This document shows positions 30,071 to 40,453 of a DNA stretch of 64,000 nt, in pieces. Position numbers and translations under genes: made by a program. The stretch is from Chloroflexota bacterium (GTDB lineage: Bacteria > Chloroflexota > Anaerolineae > Promineifilales > Promineifilaceae). The DNA lies in the NCBI GenBank assembly GCA_018004935.1, contig JAGNBF010000002.1:62001-126000 (forward strand). The letters are read 5' to 3'. Numbering within the stretch: the first letter of the stretch is position 1; each line of letters opens with the position of its first letter. The notes under the pieces are model-generated. The model made no database searches. It was not told the origin of the DNA and was given only the letters and a program-made list of their open reading frames with translations.

Positions 30071-31546
30071 ATGAACCTGACCTCTCTCACCCTCACCGAA
30101 CTCCGCCACGCCTTACACACCGGGCAAACAACCAGCGCGGCCGCGACCCAGGCCACCCTCGACCGAATCGTCGCTGTAGATAACCAGGTGCAATCTTATC
30201 TGACTATCGCTGATGAATTGGCCCTGGAGCAAGCCGAATCAGCCGATAAGCGGATTGCCGCCGGGGAAGAGACACCGCTCCTGGGTGTGCCCGTCGCCCT
30301 CAAAGACATCATCTGCACTGCCGGGGTTGAAACGACGGCCGGGAGCAAAATTCTTGATGGTTTTGTGCCCCCGTATGATGCCTTTGTGGTGCAAAAGCTC
30401 AAAGAAGCCGGGGCGGTCATCATCGGCAAAACCAACACCGATGAGTTTGCCATGGGGTCGTCTACCGAAAATTCGGCCTTTTTTACCAGCCGCAACCCGT
30501 GGGATTTGAGCCGGGTGCCGGGGGGAAGTAGTGGTGGCAGTGCGGCCGCGGTCTCGGCCCAACTGGCTTATGGCGCACTGGGCACGGATACCGGCGGCAG
30601 TGTGCGCCAACCCGCCAGCTTGTGTAACCTCGTTGGTTTGCGCCCCACCTATGGCCGCGTGTCCCGCTGGGGGGTGATCGCCTTCGCCTCATCACTGGAC
30701 CAGATTTCCCCCTTTGGCCGCACGGTGGCTGATTGTGCCGCCATGCTCCAGGTGGTGGCCGGGCATGACCCCCGTGACAGTACCTCACTCAATGCGCCGG
30801 TGCCAGACTACGCGGCCGCGCTCACCGGCAACATCAAAGGGTTACGCATTGGTGTGGCGGCTGAATATTTTGGCGAAGGGCTAAACCCGGAAGTCGAAGC
30901 CGCCGTGCGTCAGGCCATAGACAAACTGGCGGAACTAGGGGCCATCATCCAGCCAGTCAGCCTACCCCACATCCGCTACGCGCTACCCGTCTACTACCTC
31001 ATCGCCCCCGCCGAAGCCAGTGCCAACCTGGCCCGCTACGACGGCATCCGCTACGGCCCCCAGGTCAACGGCGTGGATGTGATTGATTCGCTCCAGAAAA
31101 CCCGCGCCCTCTTTGGTCCCGAAGTGAAACGGCGCATCATGCTGGGAGCCTATGCCCTGAGTGCCGGTTACTACGACGCCTACTACGGGCAGGCGCAGAA
31201 AGTCCGTACCCTCATCACCAGAGATTTCCAGGATGCGTTCCGGCAGGTGGATGTCATCGCCACGCCTACCAGCCCTGTCACGGCGTTCAAAATTGGCGAA
31301 AAAGCCGATGATCCCCTCAGCATGTACCTGGCCGACATTTACACCCTGCCCCTGAACCTGAGCGCGAGCTGTGGTCTTTCCGTTCCCTGTGGCTTTGACA
31401 GCCAGGGGTTGCCGATTGGTCTACAACTGATGGGCGATACATTGCAAGAAGCCACCATTCTCAACACCGCATTTGCCTACGAGCAGGCGACGGAGTGGCA
31501 TAAACGGTTGCCGGTTCTGGCAGAAGTAGAGGATAGTGAACAGTAA
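30071..31546 (+). CDS. gatA: Asp-tRNA(Asn)/Glu-tRNA(Gln) amidotransferase subunit A
   Basis: 491 residues from ATG 30071; an upstream in-frame start at 30020 would add 17 residues without family similarity. GatA is the amidase subunit that releases ammonia from glutamine. The Ser-cisSer-Lys triad is in place: Lys78 ('VALKDI'), cis-Ser153 ('[10 protein letters not shown]') and nucleophile Ser177 ('[10 protein letters not shown]'). Length and C-terminal pattern ('[17 protein letters not shown]') are typical. It is cotranscribed with gatC, but gatB lies 4.4 kb further on behind three unrelated genes. The catalytic-loop alanines coincide with a GCGGCCGC site, as do two other sites in this gene. 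Confidence 0.96.
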   Translation: MNLTSLTLTELRHALHTGQTTSAAATQATLDRIVAVDNQVQSYLTIADELALEQAESADKRIAAGEETPLLGVPVALKDIICTAGVETTAGSKILDGFVPPYDAFVVQKLKEAGAVIIGKTNTDEFAMGSSTENSAFFTSRNPWDLSRVPGGSSGGSAAAVSAQLAYGALGTDTGGSVRQPASLCNLVGLRPTYGRVSRWGVIAFASSLDQISPFGRTVADCAAMLQVVAGHDPRDSTSLNAPVPDYAAALTGNIKGLRIGVAAEYFGEGLNPEVEAAVRQAIDKLAELGAIIQPVSLPHIRYALPVYYLIAPAEASANLARYDGIRYGPQVNGVDVIDSLQKTRALFGPEVKRRIMLGAYALSAGYYDAYYGQAQKVRTLITRDFQDAFRQVDVIATPTSPVTAFKIGEKADDPLSMYLADIYTLPLNLSASCGLSVPCGFDSQGLPIGLQLMGDTLQEATILNTAFAYEQATEWHKRLPVLAEVEDSEQ

Positions 31547-31650
31547 CTAGTGAGCAATCTCCAACCGTCAGTTTGCCTTGAAGAATTGGCAGTTGACGAT
31601 TAACCATTGACCCTTCTCGAAGTTCCCACAGTTCCTATCGGAGAATAACC

Positions 31651-32649
31651 ATGAAAACAATCATCTTATTGGGTGGATATGGAACAAGAATGCGGCCGCA
31701 TACCTGGAGTCGCGCCAAACCATTGTTAAGAGTGGCTGGAAACAGCATTATCGGCCACCTGCTCGACCTGATGAAGGAAGTCACCACCGGGCAGGTTATC
31801 TTTGTTGTGGGGTACAAAGGGGATCAGATTGAAACCTGGCTCCGCGAACATTACAGTCACCTGGATATCCACTTTGTCGTCCAGGAGCAGGCTCTGGGTC
31901 AGGCCCACGCCCTCTGGCTCTGTCGTGAATACCTGGATAGTGATGAAGATGCGCTGATCGCTTTTGGTGATGGCATTGTTAAGGCTGATTATGCCGCCCT
32001 GGCTAACGACGATGACGCCGTTTTCCTGGTCAAAGAAGTGGATGATCCACGCACATTTGGTGTTGTGGTTCTAAATGAAGCCGGATATGTCACCAAATTT
32101 GTGGAAAAACCCAAAACGATGAATGACCGGTTGGCGATTGCGGGAGTGTACTGGTTCAAAAACAGCCGCAACCTGCGCGATGCCGTAGACACCGTTCTCT
32201 CCACTGGACGGCAAACGCTAGGAGAGTATTATCTGGCCGATGCCTTCCAGGTGATGCTGGAACAGGGAGACAAGATCAGTGTCGCGGCCGCGGATGTGTG
32301 GGAAGACGCTGGTAAACCCAACACCATTCTCCACACCAACCGCCGGATGCTCTCCCTCGGTTATGCCACCTTTGAAGCCATCGAACGAGGATATGGTGAA
32401 GGCTTTGTCGTTGTACCCCCGGTTTTTATCCACCCCGATGCTGATATCGAAGCGTCGGTGATTGGGCCATTTGCCAGCATCGAAGCCAATGCCGTCATCC
32501 GCAACGCCGTTGTGCGCGACAGCATCATTGACGCAGGGGCCAAAATCGAAGATTGTGTCATTGAGAACAGTTTGATTGGGGAAAAGGCACAGGTGAAGGG
32601 CCGCGGCCGCGAACTGTTCATCGGTGACAACGCCATCGTTGATTTATGA
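31651..32649 (+). CDS. Sugar-phosphate nucleotidyltransferase with left-handed beta-helix tail
   Basis: 332 residues, ATG preceded by CGGAG. Residues 1-225 are an NTP_transferase domain with the pyrophosphorylase signature 'LLGGYGTRMRPHTWSRAKPL' and metal-site 'FGDGIV'. Residues about 245-325 form hexapeptide repeats of a left-handed beta-helix ('IEASVIGPFASIEANAVIRN'). The enzyme joins a sugar-1-phosphate to a nucleotide to give an NDP-sugar, in the glucose-1-phosphate thymidylyl/uridylyltransferase group; the exact sugar cannot be decided. It could feed the glycan genes at 43.7-49 kb. The last helix coil contains a GCGGCCGC site read as Gly-Arg. Confidence 0.88.
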   Translation: MKTIILLGGYGTRMRPHTWSRAKPLLRVAGNSIIGHLLDLMKEVTTGQVIFVVGYKGDQIETWLREHYSHLDIHFVVQEQALGQAHALWLCREYLDSDEDALIAFGDGIVKADYAALANDDDAVFLVKEVDDPRTFGVVVLNEAGYVTKFVEKPKTMNDRLAIAGVYWFKNSRNLRDAVDTVLSTGRQTLGEYYLADAFQVMLEQGDKISVAAADVWEDAGKPNTILHTNRRMLSLGYATFEAIERGYGEGFVVVPPVFIHPDADIEASVIGPFASIEANAVIRNAVVRDSIIDAGAKIEDCVIENSLIGEKAQVKGRGRELFIGDNAIVDL

Positions 32650-32754
32650 GGTCCGTACACGGATTTCACGGATGCGTCCTCTGAAAAAAGGAACCGCAAA
32701 GACGCCAAGATCGCCAAGAAGAGAAGAAGTCCAGAGTAAATCTTTGCGCCCTTT

Positions 32755-32856
32755 GCGTCTTAGGGTTCGTAAAAATATAACTTCCCGGTTTAGACCTGAC
32801 AGGTTTCCGAAAACCTGTCAGGTCTTGACGGAACTTAATCTTTTACAGGCCCTTAG
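32755..32856. repeat. Family D palindrome (complete copy)
   Basis: About 100 bp with an inner perfect hairpin AGACCTGACAGGTTT-CCG-AAAACCTGTCAGGTCT and outer arms that also pair roughly (CTTAGGGTTCGTAAAAATAT against TTTTACAGGCCCTTAG). The copy at 42714-42812 is its near-exact reverse complement over its whole length. It ends about 55 bases before the aminotransferase start. Confidence 0.85.
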
Positions 32857-32911
32857 CGGTGAAAAATCTTCTTTTTTCAATGGAGTCATCCGTGTCCTAA
32901 AAGGAATTTCC

Positions 32912-34078
<1,167 letters not shown>

Positions 34079-34083
34079 AAGAG

Positions 34084-35952
34084 ATGGGGAGCATGGCGGA
34101 TCAGTTACAAACGTTAGAAGACAGGCTCGCGGCCGCGACCACACCCCAAGAAAAGGTAACGGCACTCAACAACCTTGCCAGTTACTGGGTAGATAAAAAC
34201 CCCCAACGCGGCCGCGAGCTGGCCCAATCCGCCATAGCCCTGGCCCAAGCCGACCCCCACAGCGATGGCTATTTCAACACCTTACTAACCCTCTCCCGCA
34301 CCAACCAACGCATCGGTGACTTTTCCCAGGCCCTGCAAAATGCCCTGGAAGGGTTCACCATTGCCGACACGCTCGCCTCACTCCCCAAAAAAGCCGAGGC
34401 TCTGGAACGGCTCGGAGCCATCTACGATTACCTGGGCAACTATTCCGACTCATTGTGCTACAATCTGCAAGCGCTCAAACTTGTCCAGGGTTGGCAGGAT
34501 CGGGTCGCCGAAGCCCGTATCCTCAACACCATCGGCATTCTCTACAACCGCACTGGCAACTACCAGCAAGAACTCACCACCTACCAACGGGCGTTACAAC
34601 TGGCCCAAACCAATAAAGATAGGCGTACTGAGGCGGTTCTACATAACAATATCGCCATGGCCTACTGCGCCTTGCAAGAGTACGACCTGGCTCTGGAAAA
34701 CGCACGGCGTTGCCTGGTATTAGCCCGCCAGGTCGAGGTGCGCCTGCTGGAAGTGATAGTCCTGTGTACGCTGGCCGATATTTATCAGGGGATGGGGGAT
34801 GATGCCTCAGCCCAAACCTACCTGGAAGAAGGACTCGCGGCCGCGCATCGCCAACAATTTGATCACATGATCCTCTACGCCCACCTCAGCCTGGGGCGTG
34901 TTCTCACCCGTTCCGGCAAATATCAGTCTGCCCTGTCCCATCTCCAGACCGCGCTCCCCATGGCCGAACAGCAACAAGCCCGTCAGGAATGGGCACAATG
35001 CCATGAAGCCCTCTACCTGCTGTACAAGGCACAAGGTCACTACGAACAGGCCCTCATCCACCACGAACAGTTCCATACTCTGCAAGAAACCCTCTTCACC
35101 GAACAATCCCGTGAAACCCTGCGTAATTTGCAGGTACTCCATCAAACCGAATACGCCCGCCGCGACGCCGAACTCTACCGGCTCAAGAGCGAAGAACTCG
35201 AAGCCGAGATCACCCGGCGACAGGCGGCTGAAGAAACGTTGCGCTATCGCACCCTGGAGCTAGAAGCCCAAAACGCCGAATTGGATGCCTTTGCCCATAC
35301 CGTTGCTCATGACTTAAAATCCCCTCTGGCGATTTTGCTGGGGTTAACCGGAGATGCCGATGCCCTGCTTCCCCTATTATCTGAGGACCAGATTGAACAA
35401 AGCTGGCAAATGATCAGCCACAGTGCCCGCAAAATGACCAACATCGTGGACGAACTACTGTTGCTTTCCACCGTGCGCGGGCAGGCGATCACCCTTCAGC
35501 CCATCGTTATGGCCGATGTGGTGACTGAAGCCCTCAGCCGGGTGAACCACCATCTCAACCAATACCAGGGCAAGATCGAGATGTCCTGCCATTGGCCGCC
35601 CTGCCTCGGTTATGCCCCCTGGATCGAAGAGGTGTGGGTCAACTATCTCAGCAATGCCATCAAATATGGGGGCACACCCCCCTTACTAATCTTAGGTTAT
35701 GAGCTGTTGCCGGATAGTCAGGCCTGTTTTTGGGTGCAGGATAATGGCGAAGGGTTGTCGCCGGAGCAAATTGAGCGGCTCTTTATCCCGTTTGAGCGAC
35801 TCCATCAGGTACATACCAAAGGGCATGGCCTGGGGCTTTCGATTGTGCGCCGCATTGTAGAAAAACTCGGCGGCCGCGTCGGCGCCGAATTGAATCAGGA
35901 GACACAGGGCAGTACCTTCTACTTCACTCTGCCACTGGCAACACCATCATGA
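34084..35952 (+). CDS. TPR-repeat sensor histidine kinase
   Basis: 622 residues. Residues about 1-370 are tetratricopeptide repeats (at least seven, e.g. '[20 protein letters not shown]'), then a coiled coil (about 370-400), a HisKA dimerisation domain with phosphoacceptor in '[18 protein letters not shown]', and a HATPase domain with N-box '[14 protein letters not shown]', 'DNGEGLS' and G2 box '[12 protein letters not shown]'. There is no membrane segment, so it senses through the TPR part in the cytoplasm. It is one of two complete kinase cores in the window and a possible partner of the kinase-less sensors (inference). The stop precedes the gatB start by 7 bp. A second ATG at 34093 is possible. 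Confidence 0.9.
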   Translation: MGSMADQLQTLEDRLAAATTPQEKVTALNNLASYWVDKNPQRGRELAQSAIALAQADPHSDGYFNTLLTLSRTNQRIGDFSQALQNALEGFTIADTLASLPKKAEALERLGAIYDYLGNYSDSLCYNLQALKLVQGWQDRVAEARILNTIGILYNRTGNYQQELTTYQRALQLAQTNKDRRTEAVLHNNIAMAYCALQEYDLALENARRCLVLARQVEVRLLEVIVLCTLADIYQGMGDDASAQTYLEEGLAAAHRQQFDHMILYAHLSLGRVLTRSGKYQSALSHLQTALPMAEQQQARQEWAQCHEALYLLYKAQGHYEQALIHHEQFHTLQETLFTEQSRETLRNLQVLHQTEYARRDAELYRLKSEELEAEITRRQAAEETLRYRTLELEAQNAELDAFAHTVAHDLKSPLAILLGLTGDADALLPLLSEDQIEQSWQMISHSARKMTNIVDELLLLSTVRGQAITLQPIVMADVVTEALSRVNHHLNQYQGKIEMSCHWPPCLGYAPWIEEVWVNYLSNAIKYGGTPPLLILGYELLPDSQACFWVQDNGEGLSPEQIERLFIPFERLHQVHTKGHGLGLSIVRRIVEKLGGRVGAELNQETQGSTFYFTLPLATPS

Positions 35953-35959
35953 GGTGATA

Positions 35960-37429
35960 ATGGCAACAAAAACAGAACCCACCCCCACCACCGAATACGA
36001 AACCATCATCGGCTTAGAAATCCATGCCGAACTGATGACCGAATCCAAGATGTTCTGCGGCTGTCGGGTTGTAGATAGCGTAACCGCTCCCCCGAATACC
36101 GCCGTTTGCCCCGTCTGCCTGGGAATGCCAGGAATGCTCCCGGTGATCAACAAACGGGCGGTCGAATTTGCCTTACGTGTGGCCCTGGCCCTCAACTGCA
36201 CCATCAACCGGGACAACATCTTCGCCCGCAAAAATTACTTCTACCCTGATCTGCCCAAAAGTTACCAGATCAGCCAGTATGAACAGCCGATTGGGGTAAA
36301 TGGCTGGCTGGCTGTAACCCTGGAAGATGGCACAACCCGGCGGATCGGCATCCGGCGGGTGCATCTGGAAGAGGACACCGGCAAGTTAACCCACCTGGAA
36401 GGGGGCGGTTCGTTGGTGGATTACAACCGTTCCGGTGTGCCCCTGCTGGAAATTGTCTCTGAGCCGGAGATACATTCGGGGGAAGAGGCGCGGGCGTATG
36501 CCATGATGATTCGCCAGATTTTGCGCTACCTGGGGGTGAACTCAGGGGACATGGAGAAAGGGGTGTTTCGGGTGGAGCCGAATATCAGTCTGCGGCCGCG
36601 AGGCACGACCGCCTTTGGTAAACGGACTGAACTCAAAAACCTGAATAGCTTCAAGGTGCTGTCCGATGGCACAGCCTATGAGATTGAACGGCAAACGGCC
36701 CTGTTGCGGGCCGGGCAACCGGTGCTTCAGGAGACACGGGGTTGGCACGAAGGCCGCCGGGAGACGTTTAGCCAGCGCAGTAAAGAGGAAGCGGAAGATT
36801 ACCGCTACTTCCCGGAGCCAGATTTGCCCCCCTTGCAACTGGCTGAGGGGTTGATCGCGGCCGCGCAGGCCAGTTTGCCCGAATTGCCCGCCCAACGCAT
36901 AACCCGCTACCGGCAGGCCGGATTGTCGGCGTATGAGGCACGGGTGCTGGCAGAGGATAAAGAGGTAGCGGATTGGTTCGACGCGGCCGCGGCCCTCCAC
37001 CCTTCCCCCAAAACCATCGCCAACTGGCTCCTCAACGACCTGTTCCGCCTGCTCAACGAGTCCAAACTTAGCCTCAGCGAACTGCCAATCAGCCCGGCTC
37101 TGCTGGTGGAGCTGATTGGCCTGGTGGAGAAACAGACCATCAGCAGTGGTACAGCCAAAGAGGTGCTGGCCGAGATGGTCAAAACGGGCCAACCCGCTCC
37201 GACCATCGTCAAAGCCAAAGGGTTGGCCCAAATCTCCGACACCGATCACATTCGCCAGGTGATCGAGCAGATATTGCACCAATCGCCCAATGAGTTAAAC
37301 GCCTACCACCAGGGAAAAGTGCAACTGCGCGGCTGGTTCGTCGGCCAGATCATGCGCCAGCTCAAAGGGCAGGGCAATCCTGCCCTGGTGAATCAACACC
37401 TGGATGAATTGTTGCGGGGGGAGCATTGA
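35960..37429 (+). CDS. gatB: Asp-tRNA(Asn)/Glu-tRNA(Gln) amidotransferase subunit B
   Basis: 489 residues from ATG 35960, with GAGGTG just upstream; a GTG at 35954 is part of that ribosome site. GatB binds the mischarged tRNA, phosphorylates it and receives ammonia from GatA. The family patterns 'GLEIHAEL', '[18 protein letters not shown]', '[13 protein letters not shown]' and 'EPNISLRP' are present, and the C-terminal YqeY-like helical domain is complete. It is separated from gatC-gatA by nucleotidyltransferase, aminotransferase and kinase genes. Three GCGGCCGC sites lie within it. Confidence 0.96.
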   Translation: MATKTEPTPTTEYETIIGLEIHAELMTESKMFCGCRVVDSVTAPPNTAVCPVCLGMPGMLPVINKRAVEFALRVALALNCTINRDNIFARKNYFYPDLPKSYQISQYEQPIGVNGWLAVTLEDGTTRRIGIRRVHLEEDTGKLTHLEGGGSLVDYNRSGVPLLEIVSEPEIHSGEEARAYAMMIRQILRYLGVNSGDMEKGVFRVEPNISLRPRGTTAFGKRTELKNLNSFKVLSDGTAYEIERQTALLRAGQPVLQETRGWHEGRRETFSQRSKEEAEDYRYFPEPDLPPLQLAEGLIAAAQASLPELPAQRITRYRQAGLSAYEARVLAEDKEVADWFDAAAALHPSPKTIANWLLNDLFRLLNESKLSLSELPISPALLVELIGLVEKQTISSGTAKEVLAEMVKTGQPAPTIVKAKGLAQISDTDHIRQVIEQILHQSPNELNAYHQGKVQLRGWFVGQIMRQLKGQGNPALVNQHLDELLRGEH

Positions 37430-37829
37430 TATACCTACCACGGTCATAAAATGCCATTGAGTCTTGGGGAATTCAGGGGGTTGGCCCCCTATGTACGGGC
37501 TGGCCTTGTGCCTGCCCAGTGTGGGCAACCACAAGGATTGCCCGTCCCCCGCGAAATCCTCAAAAACCATGACATTTTGTTGACGGCAACAGATTGAGTA
37601 AGCTCAGGCTGAAGACCCATCCCCCTACGATCTCAGAGGGAAGGGGAGAAACCCAACGGCGCGATTTTGGTGGGCGTCCGCGTGCCAAATCGCGCCGAAA
37701 ATAGTTCCCCACCCCTGGGGGACCTCAGCTATACCCGACACGACGATAAAGCGACAAGGCGAAGAAATGTCAGATTATGTCCATTGACAGAGGCGTCAGG
37801 CCGGAGGTAACCAGCCTGATCCCTAAAAC
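37430..37829. repeat. Intergenic family C and family F palindromes
   Basis: A family C element lies at about 37453-37565 (GGGCTGGCCTTGTGCCTGCC pairing with GGGCAACCACAAGGATTGCCC, flanked by GGGGAATTCAGGGGGTTGG). A fragment of family A follows at 37580-37610 (GGCAACAGATTGAGTAAGCTC). A family F element lies at about 37612-37722, with hairpin GGCGCGATTTTGGTGGGCG and CGTGCCAAATCGCGCC. No gene is seen. Confidence 0.75.
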
Positions 37830-38216
37830 ATGATTATCCGCACGGGTCATGCCTTAAAAAATACGAAGAAACAGATATATGGCTGGTTTACAGGGTCAGA
37901 CATGGCTATTATTATATTGATGTCGCGTCTGGCTCTGCTTTTTTTAGCCTTCATCTTCTTCATATTTACCCCAACCGTAGCGTTGGTTTGTGGGAGCGTT
38001 TTTTACCAAACGGCCGCTATTCCTACTTGCCACCTCATTCCCCTCACACCTGAAAGTACCCTGGCGCAAAATAGCCACTCATTTTCACTGGATTTACCCC
38101 CGGGATTATTCACTTTTGTTGGTCTGGCGTTATTCGCGGCCGCGTGCTGTGCCCCTATTCTCACGCCAACACTGTTTACCCTACTTCCCCAAACACCCCC
38201 ACCCGAAGGCGTATAA
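37830..38216 (+). CDS. Small hydrophobic membrane protein, function unknown
   Basis: 128 residues as an open frame, but the real start may be ATG 37902 or 37920, since none has a convincing ribosome site. Two hydrophobic segments are visible (about residues 24-55 and 92-115, the second ending 'FAAACCAPI'). It contains one in-frame GCGGCCGC read as Ala-Ala-Ala, which supports it being a genuine gene because such sites are almost confined to genes here. It lies 97 bp before the secreted protein of the copper-type cluster. I do not recognise a family. Confidence 0.5.
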   Translation: MIIRTGHALKNTKKQIYGWFTGSDMAIIILMSRLALLFLAFIFFIFTPTVALVCGSVFYQTAAIPTCHLIPLTPESTLAQNSHSFSLDLPPGLFTFVGLALFAAACCAPILTPTLFTLLPQTPPPEGV

Positions 38217-38313
38217 GCCACACCGGGAAAAAACGCTGGCCACCCTGGGCAAGAAACACCAGGTATCCAGCCCTCAGCACACGGTCCTCAGCACTGTTTT
38301 TAGAGGAGTTATT

Positions 38314-38898
38314 ATGCTGTATAAACGTACCCTTCCCTGGCTTTGGGCCATTCTAATCGCCGGATTGGGGCTGTTCGCGGCCGCGTCCCCTCTTTGGGCA
38401 CATGGCAGTACTACCGTAGGGCCATACACCCTGATTGTTGGTTGGGTTAATGAACCCCCTCTGGTCAGCGAACGGAACGCCGTTCTGCTTATCGTGACCA
38501 ACGAGGAAACGGGCGAACCCGTTACCGGTGTAGAAGCTTCCCTGGACGCCGAAGTTATCTATGGGGGAAAAACCTTTCGTGCCAATCTGAACCCTACGAC
38601 CACTCCCGGTGAATACACCCTGGAACTCATTCCTACCGTACGGGGGCAGTACAATCTGCACCTGTTTGGCTCGATTGGGAGTACAGAGGTGGAAATAACC
38701 GTGGAACCGGAAGAAGTGTTCGCGGCCGCACGTTTGCAATTCCCCGAACCCGAACCGGAGAGTATCGCCCTGGCCGCACAGATCACAACCTTGGAAACTC
38801 AACTGCAACAAGCCCGCACCCTGGCCTTCATCGGCATAGGTTTGGGGGTCATTGGTTTGCTCTTGGGTTTTATAAGCTTAAGGTTTGCTCGCAAATAA
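38314..38898 (+). CDS. Secreted beta-rich protein with C-terminal membrane anchor
   Basis: 194 residues from ATG 38314, with GAGGAG 6 bases upstream; an upstream open frame to 37990 overlaps the previous gene. Signal peptide about 1-29 with likely cleavage after 'PLWA'. The mature protein begins with His30, followed by an immunoglobulin-like beta domain (about 36-140, 'GPYTLIVGWVNEPPLVSERN'), a short coiled stretch and a C-terminal membrane helix (about 172-190). It resembles small YtkA/FixH-like periplasmic domains found beside CopC/CopD genes, but the match is by style only. The last five codons and the stop are contributed by a family E repeat. Confidence 0.75.
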   Translation: MLYKRTLPWLWAILIAGLGLFAAASPLWAHGSTTVGPYTLIVGWVNEPPLVSERNAVLLIVTNEETGEPVTGVEASLDAEVIYGGKTFRANLNPTTTPGEYTLELIPTVRGQYNLHLFGSIGSTEVEITVEPEEVFAAARLQFPEPEPESIALAAQITTLETQLQQARTLAFIGIGLGVIGLLLGFISLRFARK

Positions 38899-39070
38899 CT
38901 TTTGCGTTTGCTGTGGCCGGTCTGTTGACCGTGCCACTCTTGAGAACAAGTTATTTAATTGGATCTTCGGGATTCCGTGGGGTACGGGCAACCCTTGTGG
39001 TTGCCCCACACGGGGCAGGCACAACGCCAGCCCGTACATATAGTGTCAACCCCCTGAATTCCCAAAGAGC
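38880..39070. repeat. Family E and family C palindromes
   Basis: A family E copy (about 38880-38958, core GCTGTGGCCGGTCTGTTGAC followed by CGTGCCACTC) overlaps the 3' end of the secreted-protein gene. A family C copy follows (about 38964-39066, GGGGTACGGGCAACCCTTGT and GGCACAACGCCAGCCCGTAC). No gene is seen before the next ATG at 39145. Confidence 0.8.
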
Positions 39071-39144
39071 CATTTAGTTCTCATTCCTTGGGACGAAAAA
39101 ATAAACCGGATTCTATAGTCTTTACGAATCCTTAGGAGAACATC

Positions 39145-39612
39145 ATGTTACGCCAATCACTCACCTTGAGTTTACTCATTTTTATCCTTTTGTTCGCGGC
39201 CGCGTGCTCCCCCGCCAACAACGCCGCCAACAACGGCCACACCAACAACGAACATACCAACAACGAGCACGCCAACAATGACCATGAACACGCCACGGAT
39301 GAAGAAGCCGCCACAGTGCCCAACAATGGTGCGGTCATTCATCTCCACGCCCCCGAAGATGGTGCCACCTTCACCACCGCCGAAGACATTACCGTAGAAA
39401 TTGAAGTAGAGAACTTCGACCTGGGTGTAGATGGCAATCATTGGCACATCATCGTAGACGACGCCGAATATGCCATGGTTATGGGTGGCAACACCTCTGA
39501 TGTGTTGCGCGGTCTAGAACCTGGCGAATACACCATTACCGTGCGCCTGTCCAATGGTGATCATCAGGACCTGGAAGAAGGAGACTCGGCTACCATCACC
39601 ATCACCGAGTAA
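39145..39612 (+). CDS. His/Asn-rich lipoprotein with beta-sandwich domain
   Basis: 155 residues, ATG preceded by TAGGAG. Lipoprotein signal with lipobox ending FAAAC, Cys21; the three alanines are encoded by a GCGGCCGC site. Residues 22-55 hold a repeated NNEH/NNDH stretch with six histidines and many acidic residues, a probable metal-binding tail. Residues about 60-155 form a DUF4399-like beta domain ('VIHLHAPEDGATFTTAEDIT', 'GNHWHIIVDDAEYA'). Outer-face anchored. It sits between the secreted protein and the DsbA-like gene, 10 bp before the latter's start, consistent with a role in copper or other metal handling (inference). Confidence 0.8.
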   Translation: MLRQSLTLSLLIFILLFAAACSPANNAANNGHTNNEHTNNEHANNDHEHATDEEAATVPNNGAVIHLHAPEDGATFTTAEDITVEIEVENFDLGVDGNHWHIIVDDAEYAMVMGGNTSDVLRGLEPGEYTITVRLSNGDHQDLEEGDSATITITE

Positions 39613-39622
39613 GGAGGGCATA

Positions 39623-40309
39623 ATGGCGCAACGCTCGAACAAATCCAAACATACCTCAGGGCTATCATCCCGACCCATTAATTGGAAAGTGCTGGGCGGC
39701 GTTTCTGTTATTGGTGTCATAGGTCTGCTTGCTTTACTCATCCTGGCCGCCAGACCGGTCACCGTTCTGACCCTGACGGATTATTGCCAGAGCGAAGAAG
39801 CACACTGTGTCACCATTGGCTCAGCCGATGCCCCAGTAACAGTGGCTGAAGTTTTTGACTTTGGCTGTCCTCACTGCCGTGATTTCCATGCTGAAACGTG
39901 GCCTTTGTTGGCCACAGGTTATGTAGCCGAGGAACAGGTGCAATGGCTTATGTTCCCCTATGCCCTATCTGAGGACCGCATTCCCGCGGCCGCGTCGGCC
40001 CTGTGCGCCCATGAACAAGAAGCCTATCTAACCTACACCCAGGCCTTATTCTCCGGATTTGAGACCAGCGATAACCTGACAAACAAAGGCTTCCAGCGTG
40101 CGGCCGCGGCCAGCCAGCTAGAAATAGACGCGTTTAACCAATGTCTGTCAGAGGGACGCTATCACGATATCATCCGTGATAACATCGCCGTGGCCCAACA
40201 GATGGGTATCAACAGTACCCCCACCTTCTTCATTAACGACCAGAAGGTGAAAGGCAACATACCCTGGCCGCAATTTCAGCAACAGATTGATCTGTGGTTA
40301 ACCCGTTAA
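39623..40309 (+). CDS. Membrane-anchored DsbA-like thiol oxidoreductase
   Basis: 228 residues from ATG 39623, with GGAGGG 5 bases upstream; the longer frame to 39554 overlaps the previous gene. One N-terminal membrane anchor (about 24-44), then a thioredoxin-fold domain of the DsbA/Thioredoxin_4 type. The active-site motif is CPHC ('FDFGCPHCRDFH') and the cis-proline loop is 'GINSTPTFFIND'. It likely oxidises or reduces cysteines outside the membrane, for example preparing heme or copper proteins encoded beside it. Two GCGGCCGC sites encode alanine triplets. Confidence 0.9.
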   Translation: MAQRSNKSKHTSGLSSRPINWKVLGGVSVIGVIGLLALLILAARPVTVLTLTDYCQSEEAHCVTIGSADAPVTVAEVFDFGCPHCRDFHAETWPLLATGYVAEEQVQWLMFPYALSEDRIPAAASALCAHEQEAYLTYTQALFSGFETSDNLTNKGFQRAAAASQLEIDAFNQCLSEGRYHDIIRDNIAVAQQMGINSTPTFFINDQKVKGNIPWPQFQQQIDLWLTR

Positions 40310-40328
40310 TAATCGTTCGCCCATAATG

Positions 40329-40391
40329 GCATCGTGAAGAAAGGGTCTCTGGACGAGAGACAAACCAGTCTCTCGTCCTTCATGATGCCTG
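40329..40391. terminator. Long hairpin after the DsbA-like gene
   Basis: Outer arms GGCATCGTGAAG and CTTCATGATGCC pair with one mismatch, and an inner perfect pair GACGAGAGAC / GTCTCTCGTC encloses 6 bases. There is no T-run after it, so it may be an RNA-processing or stability structure rather than a classical terminator. Confidence 0.5.
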
Positions 40392-40453
40392 TAAGGGTTA
40401 TGTTTTGGTTCTTAGTACCAACTCCTGTGTCTTAGACGCAAAGGTAATTGGTT

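Noticed and set aside
36542-37282. Long open frame on the minus strand opposite gatB (246 codons)
   Set aside because: It is an antisense shadow of gatB; gatB is conserved along its entire length and the shadow has no family pattern.
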